The notes below the pieces were generated by a model, which saw only the letters and a program-made list of their open reading frames with translations, did not search any database and was not told the origin of the DNA. Of a stretch of DNA of 46,459 bases, positions 8,665-17,744 are shown one piece after another (position 1 is the stretch's first letter; each line of letters starts with the position of its first letter). The stretch comes from CAYRFF01 sp964423575 (GTDB lineage Bacteria; Bacteroidota; Bacteroidia; Chitinophagales; Saprospiraceae): assembly GCA_964423575.1 (NCBI GenBank), contig CAYRFF010000028.1, positions 1-46,459 of the forward strand, in the 5' to 3' direction. The translations under genes were made by a program, and so were the position numbers.

Positions 8665-9978
8665 ATGAAAAAACTCGCGCTGCACTGGCAGATTATTATA
8701 GGAATGGTAGCCGGAGTCCTATTTGGCATCATTGCATTACAGTTTTCAGGAGGTAAGGAACTAGTAGTAGATTGGGTTCAGCCATTTGGGACAATATTCA
8801 TTAATTTATTAAAATTAATCGCTGTTCCACTCATAGTGACCTCTTTACTCATGGGAATTTCCGGCATGAAAGACATATCCCAATTTTCAAAAATGGGTGG
8901 TCGGACACTTGTTTTTTATATAGCTACGACAATTATTGCTATTACAATCGGGCTACTTCTTGTCAATATCATTAAGCCCGGGTCATTCATTTCCCCTGAG
9001 ACTACGGCAGAATTAACATCAGCCTTTTCAAGTGAAACCAGTTCAACAATCGATGTAGCCAAGAAAGAAGCAGAGAGTGGGCCATTGCAGCCACTTGTCG
9101 ATTTAGTTCCGGATAATATATTCCTTGCCTTGTCCAATAACGGTAGCATGTTGCAGGTAATTTTCTTTATTATATTCTTTGGGATAGGACTGATTTTAAT
9201 TCCTGAAGAAACCTCAGCTCCTGTAAGAAACTTCTTCAACGGAGTTAACGAAATCATTATGAAAATGATTGACATCATAATGCTTGCCGCACCTTATGGA
9301 GTCTTTGCCTTGATGGCAGCGTTAATAGTAAACAGTCCGAGTGCTGAAATATTCACAGCCCTAGGAATTTATGCCATGACCGTATTGCTTGGATTGACGA
9401 TTCTACTTCTCGTTGTTTATCCGACAATGGTGAGGATATTTACCAAAGGGAAACTCAAGGGTTTTTTAAAGAAAATCGCTCCGGCTCAACTAGTTGCATT
9501 TTCCACAAGTTCATCTGCTGCTACTCTGCCGGTAACAATGGAAAGAGTAAGTGAACATATCGGAGTAGACGAAGAAGTCTCTTCATTCGTTTTACCTATA
9601 GGTGCTACGATAAATATGGATGGAACAGCTCTCTATCAGGGAGTAGCAGCAGTTTTTATCGCCCAGGTATTTGGATACGATTTAAACTTAGGTGCACAAC
9701 TTAGCATTTTATTAACAGCGACTCTGGCTTCAATAGGTGCAGCAGCCGTGCCAAGTGCCGGGATATTGATGCTTGTGATTGTTCTGGAGTCCGTCGGGGT
9801 TGATCCTGCGGGAATAGCATTGATATTTGCCGTTGACAGGCCATTGGATATGTGTAGATCTGTCGTCAACATAACTAGTGATTCTGCTGTTGCTGTTTCA
9901 ATAGCAGCAGGTATGGATAAATTACATCCCCCAAAACCAAAGGAATGGAATGATTATATAAAAAAGAAGAATAGATAA
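8665..9978 (+). CDS. Dicarboxylate/amino acid:cation symporter (SDF family)
   Basis: 437-aa secondary transporter of the GltP/DctA/GltPh type, taking up glutamate, aspartate or C4-dicarboxylates with Na+ or H+. Diagnostic motifs are present: the serine-rich re-entrant loop STSSSAATLPVT, TM7 motif ATINMDGTALYQG, and the TM8 segment DRPLDMCRSVVNITSD, where Asp and Arg/Asn residues bind substrate and cation. About eight membrane segments and two hairpins are predicted. Arg in the DMCRS position favours acidic amino acids or dicarboxylates over neutral substrates; that is inference. Followed 14 nt later by the gene at 9993, probably in one transcript. Confidence 0.95.
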   Translation: MKKLALHWQIIIGMVAGVLFGIIALQFSGGKELVVDWVQPFGTIFINLLKLIAVPLIVTSLLMGISGMKDISQFSKMGGRTLVFYIATTIIAITIGLLLVNIIKPGSFISPETTAELTSAFSSETSSTIDVAKKEAESGPLQPLVDLVPDNIFLALSNNGSMLQVIFFIIFFGIGLILIPEETSAPVRNFFNGVNEIIMKMIDIIMLAAPYGVFALMAALIVNSPSAEIFTALGIYAMTVLLGLTILLLVVYPTMVRIFTKGKLKGFLKKIAPAQLVAFSTSSSAATLPVTMERVSEHIGVDEEVSSFVLPIGATINMDGTALYQGVAAVFIAQVFGYDLNLGAQLSILLTATLASIGAAAVPSAGILMLVIVLESVGVDPAGIALIFAVDRPLDMCRSVVNITSDSAVAVSIAAGMDKLHPPKPKEWNDYIKKKNR

Positions 9979-9992
9979 AAGAAGATTAAACT

Positions 9993-10526
9993 ATGGAAAA
10001 CGAAATTTTAGGTGTAGGCTCCAGAGTAAAGCACCCGGCTTTTGGCGACGGTGTTGTTATACGAGTTCATAAAGCTGCTTATGATGTTACTTTCATGCTT
10101 TATGGTATCAAGCAAGTAGGTAAAACTTACGATAAATGGGAAATTATCGAAAAAATTGAAACAGAAGCGGAGGTTACTTTTAATGAGGCAGAGAAGTCTC
10201 TTTTAAAAATTCTTAAAGCATACGATTTAATCCAGGATGAAGTCGTTATTGCTGATAAGTACAGAAATGGAACTCTGATTTTAAAACCGGAAGATGACTC
10301 ATACGTGAGTAAGGAAATGCCATTGGATACCTTTTTTAATAAGATAATTATGGTCAGGGATCGACTCCGCGTAATTGAGCAAAAGATAAACAGTAATGAT
10401 AGCTTGCCCAAGGACGAAAAGATTACCTTGCAGCAGTATATTACCAGAGCTTATGGAAGTATGACCTCTTTCAACATCTTATTTAAAGATAAGAAAGACA
10501 ATTTTGTCGGTCAGCGCAGCGAGTAA
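9993..10526 (+). CDS. Hypothetical protein with KOW/Tudor-like N-terminus
   Basis: 177 aa, cytoplasmic. Residues 6-45 (GVGSRVKHPAFGDGVVIRV...YDKWEII) resemble the Tudor/SH3-like fold at the C-terminus of UvrD/PcrA helicases, which contacts RNA polymerase in those enzymes. The rest is charged and helical with no known motif. It follows the symporter gene by 14 nt and is followed by a terminator overlapping its stop codon. Function unknown; a nucleic-acid or polymerase contact is only a guess from the N-terminal module. Confidence 0.7.
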   Translation: MENEILGVGSRVKHPAFGDGVVIRVHKAAYDVTFMLYGIKQVGKTYDKWEIIEKIETEAEVTFNEAEKSLLKILKAYDLIQDEVVIADKYRNGTLILKPEDDSYVSKEMPLDTFFNKIIMVRDRLRVIEQKINSNDSLPKDEKITLQQYITRAYGSMTSFNILFKDKKDNFVGQRSE

Positions 10527-10550
10527 GTTTTACCGTGCTTGCTCGTTTTA
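10520..10550 (+). terminator. Probable terminator of the 8.7-10.5 kb transcript
   Basis: An 8-bp stem (one G-U pair; CGAGTAAG with CTTGCTCG) followed by TTTTAACATTTT. Its left arm includes the stop codon of the preceding gene. Confidence 0.55.
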
Positions 10551-10568
10551 ACATTTTATTATATTATC

Positions 10569-10579
10569 GCTTTCGCAAA
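10569..10579 (+). repeat. Dispersed 12-mer word GCTTNCGCAAAW, first of 14 copies
   Basis: Plus-orientation copies start at 10569, 15396, 17668, 22173, 27090, 28993, 31521, 38674, 42721 and 44632. Minus-orientation copies (TTTGCGNAAGC) lie at 15981-15991, 19697-19707, 38362-38372 and 40144-40154. Ten copies are inside genes and four are intergenic. The base after the AAA is A or T in all 14. See the findings for why this is unexpected. Confidence 0.9.
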
Positions 10580-10617
10580 TAGCCGGTTAATTTTTTCAGG
10601 CAAACGAAGTAAACTAA

Positions 10618-11430
10618 ATGGCAGAGAAATTCATCGATATAGAAAAAGTCATCGCAAGTAAAAATGAAAAACTTTTACGCTGGATGCCCTCTTTTCTACT
10701 GAGATACATAAAGCGCATCCTCCACGAAGATGATGTAAATAAATTCATCAGCGCCAATAAGGATAAATACGGTGTAGACTTCTGTGATGCAGCAGTAGAG
10801 GATTTTAAGATAAGTTTTGAAGTAAAAGGAATCGAAAACCTCCCCGCAACCGGAGGCATCATAATTGCTGCCAATCATCCATTGGGTGGAATGGACGCAA
10901 TTACTACCATCAGTGCATTAAAAGGAGTACGAACTGACTTTAAATTCTTTGCCAATGATATTCTTCTCAACCTGGATAATCTGAAAGATATGTTTGTCGG
11001 GATAAACAAAGTGGGACGAAACCGCTCTGATTCTCTCAGGCAAGTTGAGGAAACTTTTAATTCCGACAATGCAATTTTCATATTTCCTGCAGGATTAGTC
11101 AGTAGAAAAATCAAAGGTGAGGTAAAGGATCTTGAGTGGAAAAAAACCTTTGTAACCAGAGCTAAAAAATATAACAAGCCTATCGTTCCAATCCACATTG
11201 ATGGTCGATTGACCAATTTCTTTTACAGGCTTGCCAAAATAAGGAAGTTCCTTGGTATCAAAGTTAATATAGAAATGTTTTATCTTGTGAACGAATTGTA
11301 CAAGCAGCGGGGAATTCACGTCCCCATTACTATAGGAGAAGTTATTCTGCCTGAAAATCTTACAAGTGAACATAAGGATAATGAATGGGCAGAAATCATA
11401 AAAGAAAGAACCTATGCATTAAAAGCATAA
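10618..11430 (+). CDS. glsA: PlsC-like O-acyltransferase, probable glycine-lipid synthase GlsA
   Basis: 270-aa lysophospholipid-acyltransferase-family protein. The catalytic motif reads NHPLGGMD (His87, Asp93), that is H-x5-D instead of the usual H-x4-D, a form I recall in the Bacteroidota branch. FIFPAGLVSRK is the substrate-binding block (FPAG, like FPEG). In Bacteroides, GlsA O-acylates N-acyl-glycine made by GlsB to give glycine lipids; here a GlsB-like gene follows after 24 nt, which supports that role. Acts at the inner membrane. A glycerolipid acyltransferase role cannot be excluded from sequence alone. Confidence 0.82.
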   Translation: MAEKFIDIEKVIASKNEKLLRWMPSFLLRYIKRILHEDDVNKFISANKDKYGVDFCDAAVEDFKISFEVKGIENLPATGGIIIAANHPLGGMDAITTISALKGVRTDFKFFANDILLNLDNLKDMFVGINKVGRNRSDSLRQVEETFNSDNAIFIFPAGLVSRKIKGEVKDLEWKKTFVTRAKKYNKPIVPIHIDGRLTNFFYRLAKIRKFLGIKVNIEMFYLVNELYKQRGIHVPITIGEVILPENLTSEHKDNEWAEIIKERTYALKA

Positions 11431-11454
11431 ATACTTGTCTGGAGTGAATAAAAT

Positions 11455-12432
11455 ATGGAAAAGAGAGATTTAGATGTCATACAGCCGATTGATAGAGACT
11501 TATTGAAAAAAGAGTTAAACGAAGACAGATTTGTAAGAAAAACTAATCATCTGGATAATGAAATCTATATTATAGATGCTTTTAACTCTCCCAATGTTTT
11601 GAAGGAAATCGGTAGGCTAAGAGAAATATCCTTCCGTGCTGCCGGCGGTGGTACAGGCGAAGCTATAGACCTGGATGAGCTGGATACTCATGAAATCCCT
11701 TATCAACAGTTAATCGTGTACAATCCCATAGATGAAAGAATAATTGGTGGCTATAGATTTATCGACTGTAACCTCGCTACGGATCTTGAAGATAAAAAAG
11801 TCCTGTTGTCTACTGCTCATTATTTCAACTTCTCTGACAAATTTGAGAAGGAGTATCTGCCCTATTCCATTGAACTGGGGCGTTCTTGGATTCAGCCCGA
11901 TTATCAACCTTCCGTTTCACCTAGAAAAGGGATGTTTGCCCTATCAAATCTATGGGACGGATTGGGTGCATTGGTAAGTATATATCCGCAGATTAAATAC
12001 TTCTTTGGCAAAGTAACTATGTATCCACATTACGACCGCGAAGCGAGAGATATTCTTATGACTTTTATGGCGTATTACTTTCCGGATAGAGAAAATCTTG
12101 TCACTCCGATTAAGCCATATCCATTTGTCTACAGACAAGATATTGTTGACAGTTATTTCAAAGGTCAGAACTTTAAAAAAGGGCATCGTAATTTGCGTCA
12201 GCTACTGGCAAAACTCAATGAAAGCATACCACCGCTCATTAACGTTTATATGGGGTTATCAGAAACGATGAAGACATTTGGAACAGCAATTAACCCTGAT
12301 TTTGGCGATGTGGAAGAAACGGGAATTCTCATAAAACTCGATGATATTTATGAGGAAAAGAAAAAGAGGCATGTACAACATGACTCTATTCATCCCAATG
12401 CATTTAAGCTCAACAATTATAATAATCAGTGA
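11455..12432 (+). CDS. glsB: GNAT-type N-acyltransferase, probable GlsB (glycine N-acyltransferase)
   Basis: 325 aa of the OlsB/GlsB family, often annotated as 'hemolysin'. These enzymes transfer a 3-hydroxy-acyl chain from acyl-ACP to an amino acid: ornithine for OlsB, glycine for Bacteroides GlsB. Visible conserved blocks are REISFRAAGGGTGEAIDLDE (about 57-76), GGYRFIDCN, and ELGRSWIQPDYQ (about 141-152). It directly follows the glsA-like gene on the same strand, matching the glycine-lipid pair of Bacteroides. Amino-acid specificity is inferred from clade and neighbourhood. Confidence 0.85.
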   Translation: MEKRDLDVIQPIDRDLLKKELNEDRFVRKTNHLDNEIYIIDAFNSPNVLKEIGRLREISFRAAGGGTGEAIDLDELDTHEIPYQQLIVYNPIDERIIGGYRFIDCNLATDLEDKKVLLSTAHYFNFSDKFEKEYLPYSIELGRSWIQPDYQPSVSPRKGMFALSNLWDGLGALVSIYPQIKYFFGKVTMYPHYDREARDILMTFMAYYFPDRENLVTPIKPYPFVYRQDIVDSYFKGQNFKKGHRNLRQLLAKLNESIPPLINVYMGLSETMKTFGTAINPDFGDVEETGILIKLDDIYEEKKKRHVQHDSIHPNAFKLNNYNNQ

Positions 12433-12495
12433 ACTATTAATGTTCTTTAAATAAACTAACTTAGCCGGATATAATTCCGGTTAATTAATATTTCT

Positions 12496-14868
12496 GTGAC
12501 TCGTATTGCATCTGATAAAATAAAGCTATTCTTTTCACTACTGGTAGTCTGCACAGTTCTTTCTGTTCTGACCAGCGGTTGCAATACCAAGAAATATCTG
12601 AAAGAAGATGATTTATATCTAAAGAAGAATACCATTTTCTACGAGGAAGAGTTAAACAAGCTAAATGCTTCCAGACTGGATTCTGAAATTCCACAACTCA
12701 TTAAAATAAAGCCCAACAGTGGTTTCCTTTGGATTCCCAGACATTGGTTTCATTTCCGCTATAATCAAGTACAAAAGGACAATTGGTATTGGAGGTTTAT
12801 CAACAAAAATATCACGGAAGAACCTGCTTTTATAGATAGGGATGTTTTGGATAAAACCGCGACTAGTATCGCTCTGCATCTAAAGAATAATGGTTATTAC
12901 GATGCCTATGTAGAGTATAAAATCGATACACTTACAGTTAAACATGAAGCAGTTGTCGACTGGTTTATTCACCCGGAAGAATTATATCTATTTGATGAGT
13001 TTAAAATCGTCTCTGAAGATTCTGTCGTATTGCAGATAATCAATGATGACTGGCGTAATATGGTTATCAAAAAAGGAATGGCAATCGATATAAATAATTA
13101 TAATGAAGAGAGAAAGAGAATAGTCACACTTCTGCGCAATAAAGGTTACGCTAATTTCTCGCAGTCATATATTGATAAATTCACGGTAGATACTACTGGT
13201 GGATATAATAATGCCAGCTTAAAAGTGCTCAGCAATCCGGGAGGTGGTTTATATCCAAGATATAGAAACAGAAACATCTTTATATATTCCGAGGGCACGA
13301 ACGAAAAGGATTACAGAGATAGCCTTATAGGACTTAAAAACAGCCCTGGAACCCACTTTTTTGGTGACAATTATATCGTACGTCCTTCCGCCATCGAACA
13401 GAATCTACGACTCAAGCCAAATGCCTATTATTCACGAAAGAACCACGATGAGACCCTTGCTGAAATAGGTGATTTTGCAATTCTAAAATATCCGACAGCG
13501 CAAATCAGTTTTGATACTGTAGGTGGACAGCATTACGTCGATTATAGTTTTTTCCTGAAAAACGAAGATAAGTACGACTGGAATATAGATCCGAGTCTTT
13601 ACTATTCTACAATTGCTAACTCCAGTCAGTTACTTGGTTTATCAATGGATTTATCTCTGACGGATAGGAATATTTTTGGAGGTGGAGAAGCCTTTACTAC
13701 TTCAATCGAGGGTTCCACTGAATTAAGTCTTTCCAATCTAACAGAAAACAGTACATACAACTTTGGGTTTTCAAATAGTCTGCACTTTCCAAGGATGATA
13801 CGGTACCCTTTTGTTTATAACTGGATTGAAAATTCAATTCCGGAGACAGCATCAGAAAACCATCTGATAAAGAGATATTTGCGTCAAGCTAAGACAAAGG
13901 CAAGTCTGAATTATCTGTATAGTTACAGGAGTAATTATTACAGATACAATTCCTTTTCCGCTTCCTTTGGGTACACATGGCGCATCAATGAATTTTATGA
14001 CTTTGAGCTTGACCACATAGGATTTGACTGGTGGTTACCGACTATTTTCGACTCGTTTCACGATAGAATTAAAGATAATCAGTATTTCCTGCGAGCATTT
14101 GATAAACGTTTACTTACAGGAGTTCTCTTTAAACGGGTAAGATTATCATATTCAACTCCTGGCCAGAATTATCGAGGCGAGCGCTGGGGCGCTTATGTAA
14201 ACCTAGAGACTTCCGGACTGGAAATTATGGGAATTGATGCAATAAGGAGCTTAGCGGGATTTAAATCCAAAATAAGATTGGGAGACAATCAGTTTTCCAA
14301 GTTTCTGCGAGTTGACTTAAACGCAACCTATTCCAAGAGATTTAACAATGAGACAGAGCTAGCGTTCCGTGTAAGTACAGGAGCTGCTATCAGCCTGGAC
14401 ACCCTAAACGTCCCATACATCAGACAATTTTATGTGGGAGGGCCTTATAGTTTAAGAGCTTGGCCGGTGCGTGGAATTGGTCCGGGAGATCACTTTAATC
14501 CGGTACAGGCTGCGAGTAGGTTCCCACCCTATTTCACAGGTAATTTCAAGTTTGAAGCCAATGCCGAATATAGATTTAAGCTTTTCTGGCATATCCACGG
14601 AGCAGTATTTCTGGATGTCGGAAACGTCTGGAATATTCTAGATGATAACTTTGAAGAAAACACAAGGCTTAACTGGGATTCTTATGAACATATTGCTATC
14701 GGTTCTGGCGCCGGATTACGACTGGACCTTTCCTTGCTCGTAGTCAGGCTGGATCTGGGTTATCCGATTAAGAATCCATATAAAATCGAAAACTCATACT
14801 TCAAAACAGTTGAGAACTTTTCCTTTGGGAATTTCCAGCCTAATATAGCCTTTGGTTATCCATTCTAA
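12496..14868 (+). CDS. tamL: TamL, BamA/TamA-like outer-membrane lipoprotein
   Basis: 790 aa beginning at GTG. The signal peptide ends in the lipobox LTSGC, so the mature N-terminus is a lipidated Cys, the trait that separates Bacteroidota TamL from other BamA/TamA proteins. Residues about 30-330 form POTRA-like repeats and about 370-790 the 16-strand barrel. GPYSLRAWPVRGIGPG is the conserved L6-type loop (VRGF/Y-like). The protein ends in FGYPF, a barrel signal. TamL pairs with TamB to move lipid or barrels to the outer membrane; tamB is not adjacent here. It follows glsB by 63 nt. An in-frame ATG near the N-terminus was not seen, so GTG is kept. Confidence 0.88.
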   Translation: MTRIASDKIKLFFSLLVVCTVLSVLTSGCNTKKYLKEDDLYLKKNTIFYEEELNKLNASRLDSEIPQLIKIKPNSGFLWIPRHWFHFRYNQVQKDNWYWRFINKNITEEPAFIDRDVLDKTATSIALHLKNNGYYDAYVEYKIDTLTVKHEAVVDWFIHPEELYLFDEFKIVSEDSVVLQIINDDWRNMVIKKGMAIDINNYNEERKRIVTLLRNKGYANFSQSYIDKFTVDTTGGYNNASLKVLSNPGGGLYPRYRNRNIFIYSEGTNEKDYRDSLIGLKNSPGTHFFGDNYIVRPSAIEQNLRLKPNAYYSRKNHDETLAEIGDFAILKYPTAQISFDTVGGQHYVDYSFFLKNEDKYDWNIDPSLYYSTIANSSQLLGLSMDLSLTDRNIFGGGEAFTTSIEGSTELSLSNLTENSTYNFGFSNSLHFPRMIRYPFVYNWIENSIPETASENHLIKRYLRQAKTKASLNYLYSYRSNYYRYNSFSASFGYTWRINEFYDFELDHIGFDWWLPTIFDSFHDRIKDNQYFLRAFDKRLLTGVLFKRVRLSYSTPGQNYRGERWGAYVNLETSGLEIMGIDAIRSLAGFKSKIRLGDNQFSKFLRVDLNATYSKRFNNETELAFRVSTGAAISLDTLNVPYIRQFYVGGPYSLRAWPVRGIGPGDHFNPVQAASRFPPYFTGNFKFEANAEYRFKLFWHIHGAVFLDVGNVWNILDDNFEENTRLNWDSYEHIAIGSGAGLRLDLSLLVVRLDLGYPIKNPYKIENSYFKTVENFSFGNFQPNIAFGYPF

Positions 14869-14935
14869 GGATAGCATAATAGGTTTCTATAAAATATTGC
14901 TTAACCTTGATAGTCTGAGCATTTAAACAATGTGA

Positions 14936-15571
14936 TTACTTAAACAAAGTAGCACGTCCATAGTCTTTACATATTGGACATTTTCTGGGGTCATGGCCGC
15001 GTGCAGGACAGTATTCTCTACCGAATAGAATTATCTGAATATGCACTTTGTTCCACATTTCCATCGGGAAAGCCTTCTTTAAATCCTCTTCAGTTTTAAC
15101 GACATTTTTGCCAGTAGATAATTTCCAGCGATATGCGAGTCGGTGGATATGTGTATCAACCGGGAATGCGGGTATACCGAATGCCTGAGACATAACAACA
15201 GAAGCTGTTTTATGCCCTACCCCGGGCAAGCTTTCCAACGCTTCAAATGAAGCCGGAACTTCTCCTCCATACTCATTTATCAGGATTTTAGATAATTCAG
15301 AAATCGCCTGAGATTTACGCGGTGCGAGTCCACAAGGCCGGATTATTTCCTTTATTTCTTCTACGTCTACACGTGCCATGCTGTATGGATTATCAGCTTT
15401 CGCAAATAAGGATGGCGTGACCATATTCACACGTTTATCGGTACATTGTGCCGACAGTAATACAGCTACAAGTAAGGTATATGGATCTGTATGATGTAGC
15501 GGCACTGTAACCTTTGGATAATAGGAATCCAGAATCTCGGCTATCTGAAGTGCTCTTTCTCTTTTTGTCAT
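14936..15571 (-). CDS. nth: Endonuclease III
   Basis: 211-aa DNA glycosylase/AP lyase that removes oxidised pyrimidines. The helix-hairpin-helix LPGVGHKTA carries catalytic Lys121, and FPVDTHIHRLA carries Asp139, matching E. coli Lys120 and Asp138. The C-terminal iron-sulfur region reads C-x9-C-x2-C and lacks the fourth Cys of the usual C-x6-C-x2-C-x5-C set, so the cluster may be incomplete or use another ligand. It is the last gene of a run rluD - acyl-CoA reductase - nth, starting 26 nt after the reductase stop. Confidence 0.95.
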   Translation of the reverse strand: MTKRERALQIAEILDSYYPKVTVPLHHTDPYTLLVAVLLSAQCTDKRVNMVTPSLFAKADNPYSMARVDVEEIKEIIRPCGLAPRKSQAISELSKILINEYGGEVPASFEALESLPGVGHKTASVVMSQAFGIPAFPVDTHIHRLAYRWKLSTGKNVVKTEEDLKKAFPMEMWNKVHIQIILFGREYCPARGHDPRKCPICKDYGRATLFK

Positions 15572-15597
15572 TACATATTATTTTTGACTAACCTTTT

Positions 15598-16614
15598 TTA
15601 TACGAGTCCATATAAAAATTCGAGTGTATCTACCCCATCTGCATAATCCCAAGGATTGGGTTTCTGAGTATCACCCGGTGCAAGGACGGACCGATTCAAT
15701 TGTACTGTATTATTAGCAACCACACATTGAATCTGCTCGTTGTGACCTTGAATGAACTCTTCCACTTCGCTTATATCTTTATATTCTTTAAGGTGTATAC
15801 TCGCTATCCTGGAATGAATCTCATCGCTTTCGATAAACAGAAGTTCATCATTGGTTTTAAAGTCTATATGCTCCATCATGCAGATGGCAAGATTATAATT
15901 GTAGTTATTCTCGTACTTGTCGTTATCTCTCATGGATTTATTCGGAATGATATTGGCATACAAGCGTTCCTTTTGAAACATTTGCGGAAGCATAATCATA
16001 GCGACATTCCTACAACCAAGACCAAAATAGCTGAAGACATCTTCTTTCAGTTTTATAATTTCATCGTCACTGATATTCTCATCAATAACTGCGATTCCCT
16101 GCCGGTTTTTCCTGATAAGATGAGGAACGTGTGAGAAATATTCGTAAAAATATCGAGCGCTATTGTCGGAACCTGTAGCGATTACCGCGTCATAACCCTT
16201 TAACTTTCCCACAAACTCTACTCGAGATGCAAGTTCAGAATCTATTTCTTTTAAAATACTCAGCATTGCAGGCAGCAGATGTTCGTCCTTGGAAGATAAT
16301 TTCACTAGTGCACGGTGTCCGGAAATCAATACGGATAAAATATCGTGAAAGCCTACTGCCGGAACGTTACCAGCGCATATCAGACCTATATACCTAGGTT
16401 TTATATCTTGAGTCGGGTATTTATTCAGCCATTGCCTTAATTTATCACCATTCAAATAATAATCTGCAATTGCATCGATTGCTTTCCATTGCTGATCAAT
16501 TTCAAACCATTTATTGTCGCGCTTACTCTTTAATACCGCAAGCTCAAGTGCATCACCTCTTTCCTTAAGTTTTTCTCCCCATAAAGTAAGAGATCGGATA
16601 ATTGCTTCCTGCAT
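15598..16614 (-). CDS. Acyl-CoA reductase (LuxC-like)
   Basis: 338-aa member of the LuxC/aldehyde-dehydrogenase-like acyl-CoA reductase family, which reduces fatty acyl-CoA to an aldehyde with NAD(P)H. The likely catalytic Cys is in FSYFGLGCRN, and GLICAGNVPAVGFHD is the cofactor-binding region. LuxC proper is about 480 aa; this shorter version is the form common in Bacteroidota, where the physiological product is not known to me. The ATG abuts the rluD stop codon with no gap, indicating coupling. Confidence 0.85.
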   Translation of the reverse strand: MQEAIIRSLTLWGEKLKERGDALELAVLKSKRDNKWFEIDQQWKAIDAIADYYLNGDKLRQWLNKYPTQDIKPRYIGLICAGNVPAVGFHDILSVLISGHRALVKLSSKDEHLLPAMLSILKEIDSELASRVEFVGKLKGYDAVIATGSDNSARYFYEYFSHVPHLIRKNRQGIAVIDENISDDEIIKLKEDVFSYFGLGCRNVAMIMLPQMFQKERLYANIIPNKSMRDNDKYENNYNYNLAICMMEHIDFKTNDELLFIESDEIHSRIASIHLKEYKDISEVEEFIQGHNEQIQCVVANNTVQLNRSVLAPGDTQKPNPWDYADGVDTLEFLYGLV

Positions 16615-17649
16615 TTATTCGTGATTTTTTCTAGTACTGAGATAACGTTCCCAGCGATCTAATGTTTTCTGAAAATCCTCTGGTAATTCCGCCCTAAACT
16701 CCATCACTTCATCAGTTTCCGGATGGCGCAGTTTAAGGTAGGCTGCATGTAAGGCCTGGCGTGGAATCTGATCGAATGTATTTTTGACAAACTGAGAATA
16801 CTTAGAAAAAACCGTTCCCTTAAGAATCCTGTCACCACCATATAATTCATCATTGAATATAGGGTGCCCAATTGAAGCTAGGTGAATTCTGATCTGATGC
16901 GTTCTTCCAGTTTCCAGATTGCATTCGAGTAAGCTTACATAGTACAATCCTTTTAAGACTCTATAATGCGTTATTGCATTTTTCCCAAAGTCTTCATCAG
17001 GGAAAGTCGCCATTTTAATTCGGTTTTTAAAATCACGACCGATAAACACATCAATTGTCCCCTCTGATTCTTCGGGTTCACCCCAGACAATCGCTTTATA
17101 GGTTCTTTCAACTTCGCGATTAAAAAACTGATGGTACAAGGATTGCATCGCGAGTTCAGTCTTAGCAATAACTATAAGTCCTGAAGTATCTTTATCCAAT
17201 CTGTGCACTATTCCGGGCCTATCAAGCGAGTTTCCCGGTAAAATTGGCAGATCCTGTTTTTGAAGGTGATAAATCAGCCCGTTAACCAGAGTTCCCGTCC
17301 AGTTTCCATGTCCGGGATGTACTACCAGGCCTGCCTGCTTATTCACAATCATCATGTGCTCGTCTTCATACACTATATTAAGTGGGATCTCTTCCGGAAT
17401 AAGATATTCATTCTTCTCCATCACCTTAGGCGTCCTGATTTTAATTACATCGAGCGGACTTACCTTATAGTTACTCTTTACAATCTCATCATTGACAGTA
17501 ATATCGCCACTCTCAAGACTCTTCTGAATCTTGGAACGTGAAAAATTACTGATTCTGTCCGTGATGAACTTGTCAATCCGTACTTTAGTTTGCTTGGGGT
17601 CGACATTCAGAACCTTAACCTCAAAGTCGTCTCCTAATTCTTGACTCAT
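16615..17649 (-). CDS. rluD: RluA-family 23S rRNA pseudouridine synthase, probably RluD
   Basis: 344 aa. An N-terminal S4 RNA-binding domain (about 24-75, including RIDKFITDRISNFSRSKIQ) is joined to the pseudouridine synthase domain with the catalytic motif HRLDKDTSG (Asp152) and the GRTHQIRIHL motif. RluD modifies the helix 69 loop of 23S rRNA during large-subunit assembly. Length and S4 domain favour RluD over RluA, which lacks S4; RluC is an alternative. First gene of a three-gene run with its own -7 box. Confidence 0.93.
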   Translation of the reverse strand: MSQELGDDFEVKVLNVDPKQTKVRIDKFITDRISNFSRSKIQKSLESGDITVNDEIVKSNYKVSPLDVIKIRTPKVMEKNEYLIPEEIPLNIVYEDEHMMIVNKQAGLVVHPGHGNWTGTLVNGLIYHLQKQDLPILPGNSLDRPGIVHRLDKDTSGLIVIAKTELAMQSLYHQFFNREVERTYKAIVWGEPEESEGTIDVFIGRDFKNRIKMATFPDEDFGKNAITHYRVLKGLYYVSLLECNLETGRTHQIRIHLASIGHPIFNDELYGGDRILKGTVFSKYSQFVKNTFDQIPRQALHAAYLKLRHPETDEVMEFRAELPEDFQKTLDRWERYLSTRKNHE

Positions 17650-17674
17650 AAACCTTTTATTTCTTCAGCTTTCG

Positions 17675-17682
17675 CAAATATA
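17675..17682 (-). promoter_or_regulatory. -7 box of rluD, embedded in a GCTTNCGCAAAW copy
   Basis: Minus-strand TATATTTG followed by CGAAAGC lies 25 nt upstream of the rluD ATG. The box overlaps the dispersed word at 17668-17678. No TTG was seen at the -33 distance. Confidence 0.55.
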
Positions 17683-17744
17683 AACGCATTATTTGACGCA
17701 GATGTTCCGATTCTATATCACAGCTTTGGTTTAGTTCCAAATGA

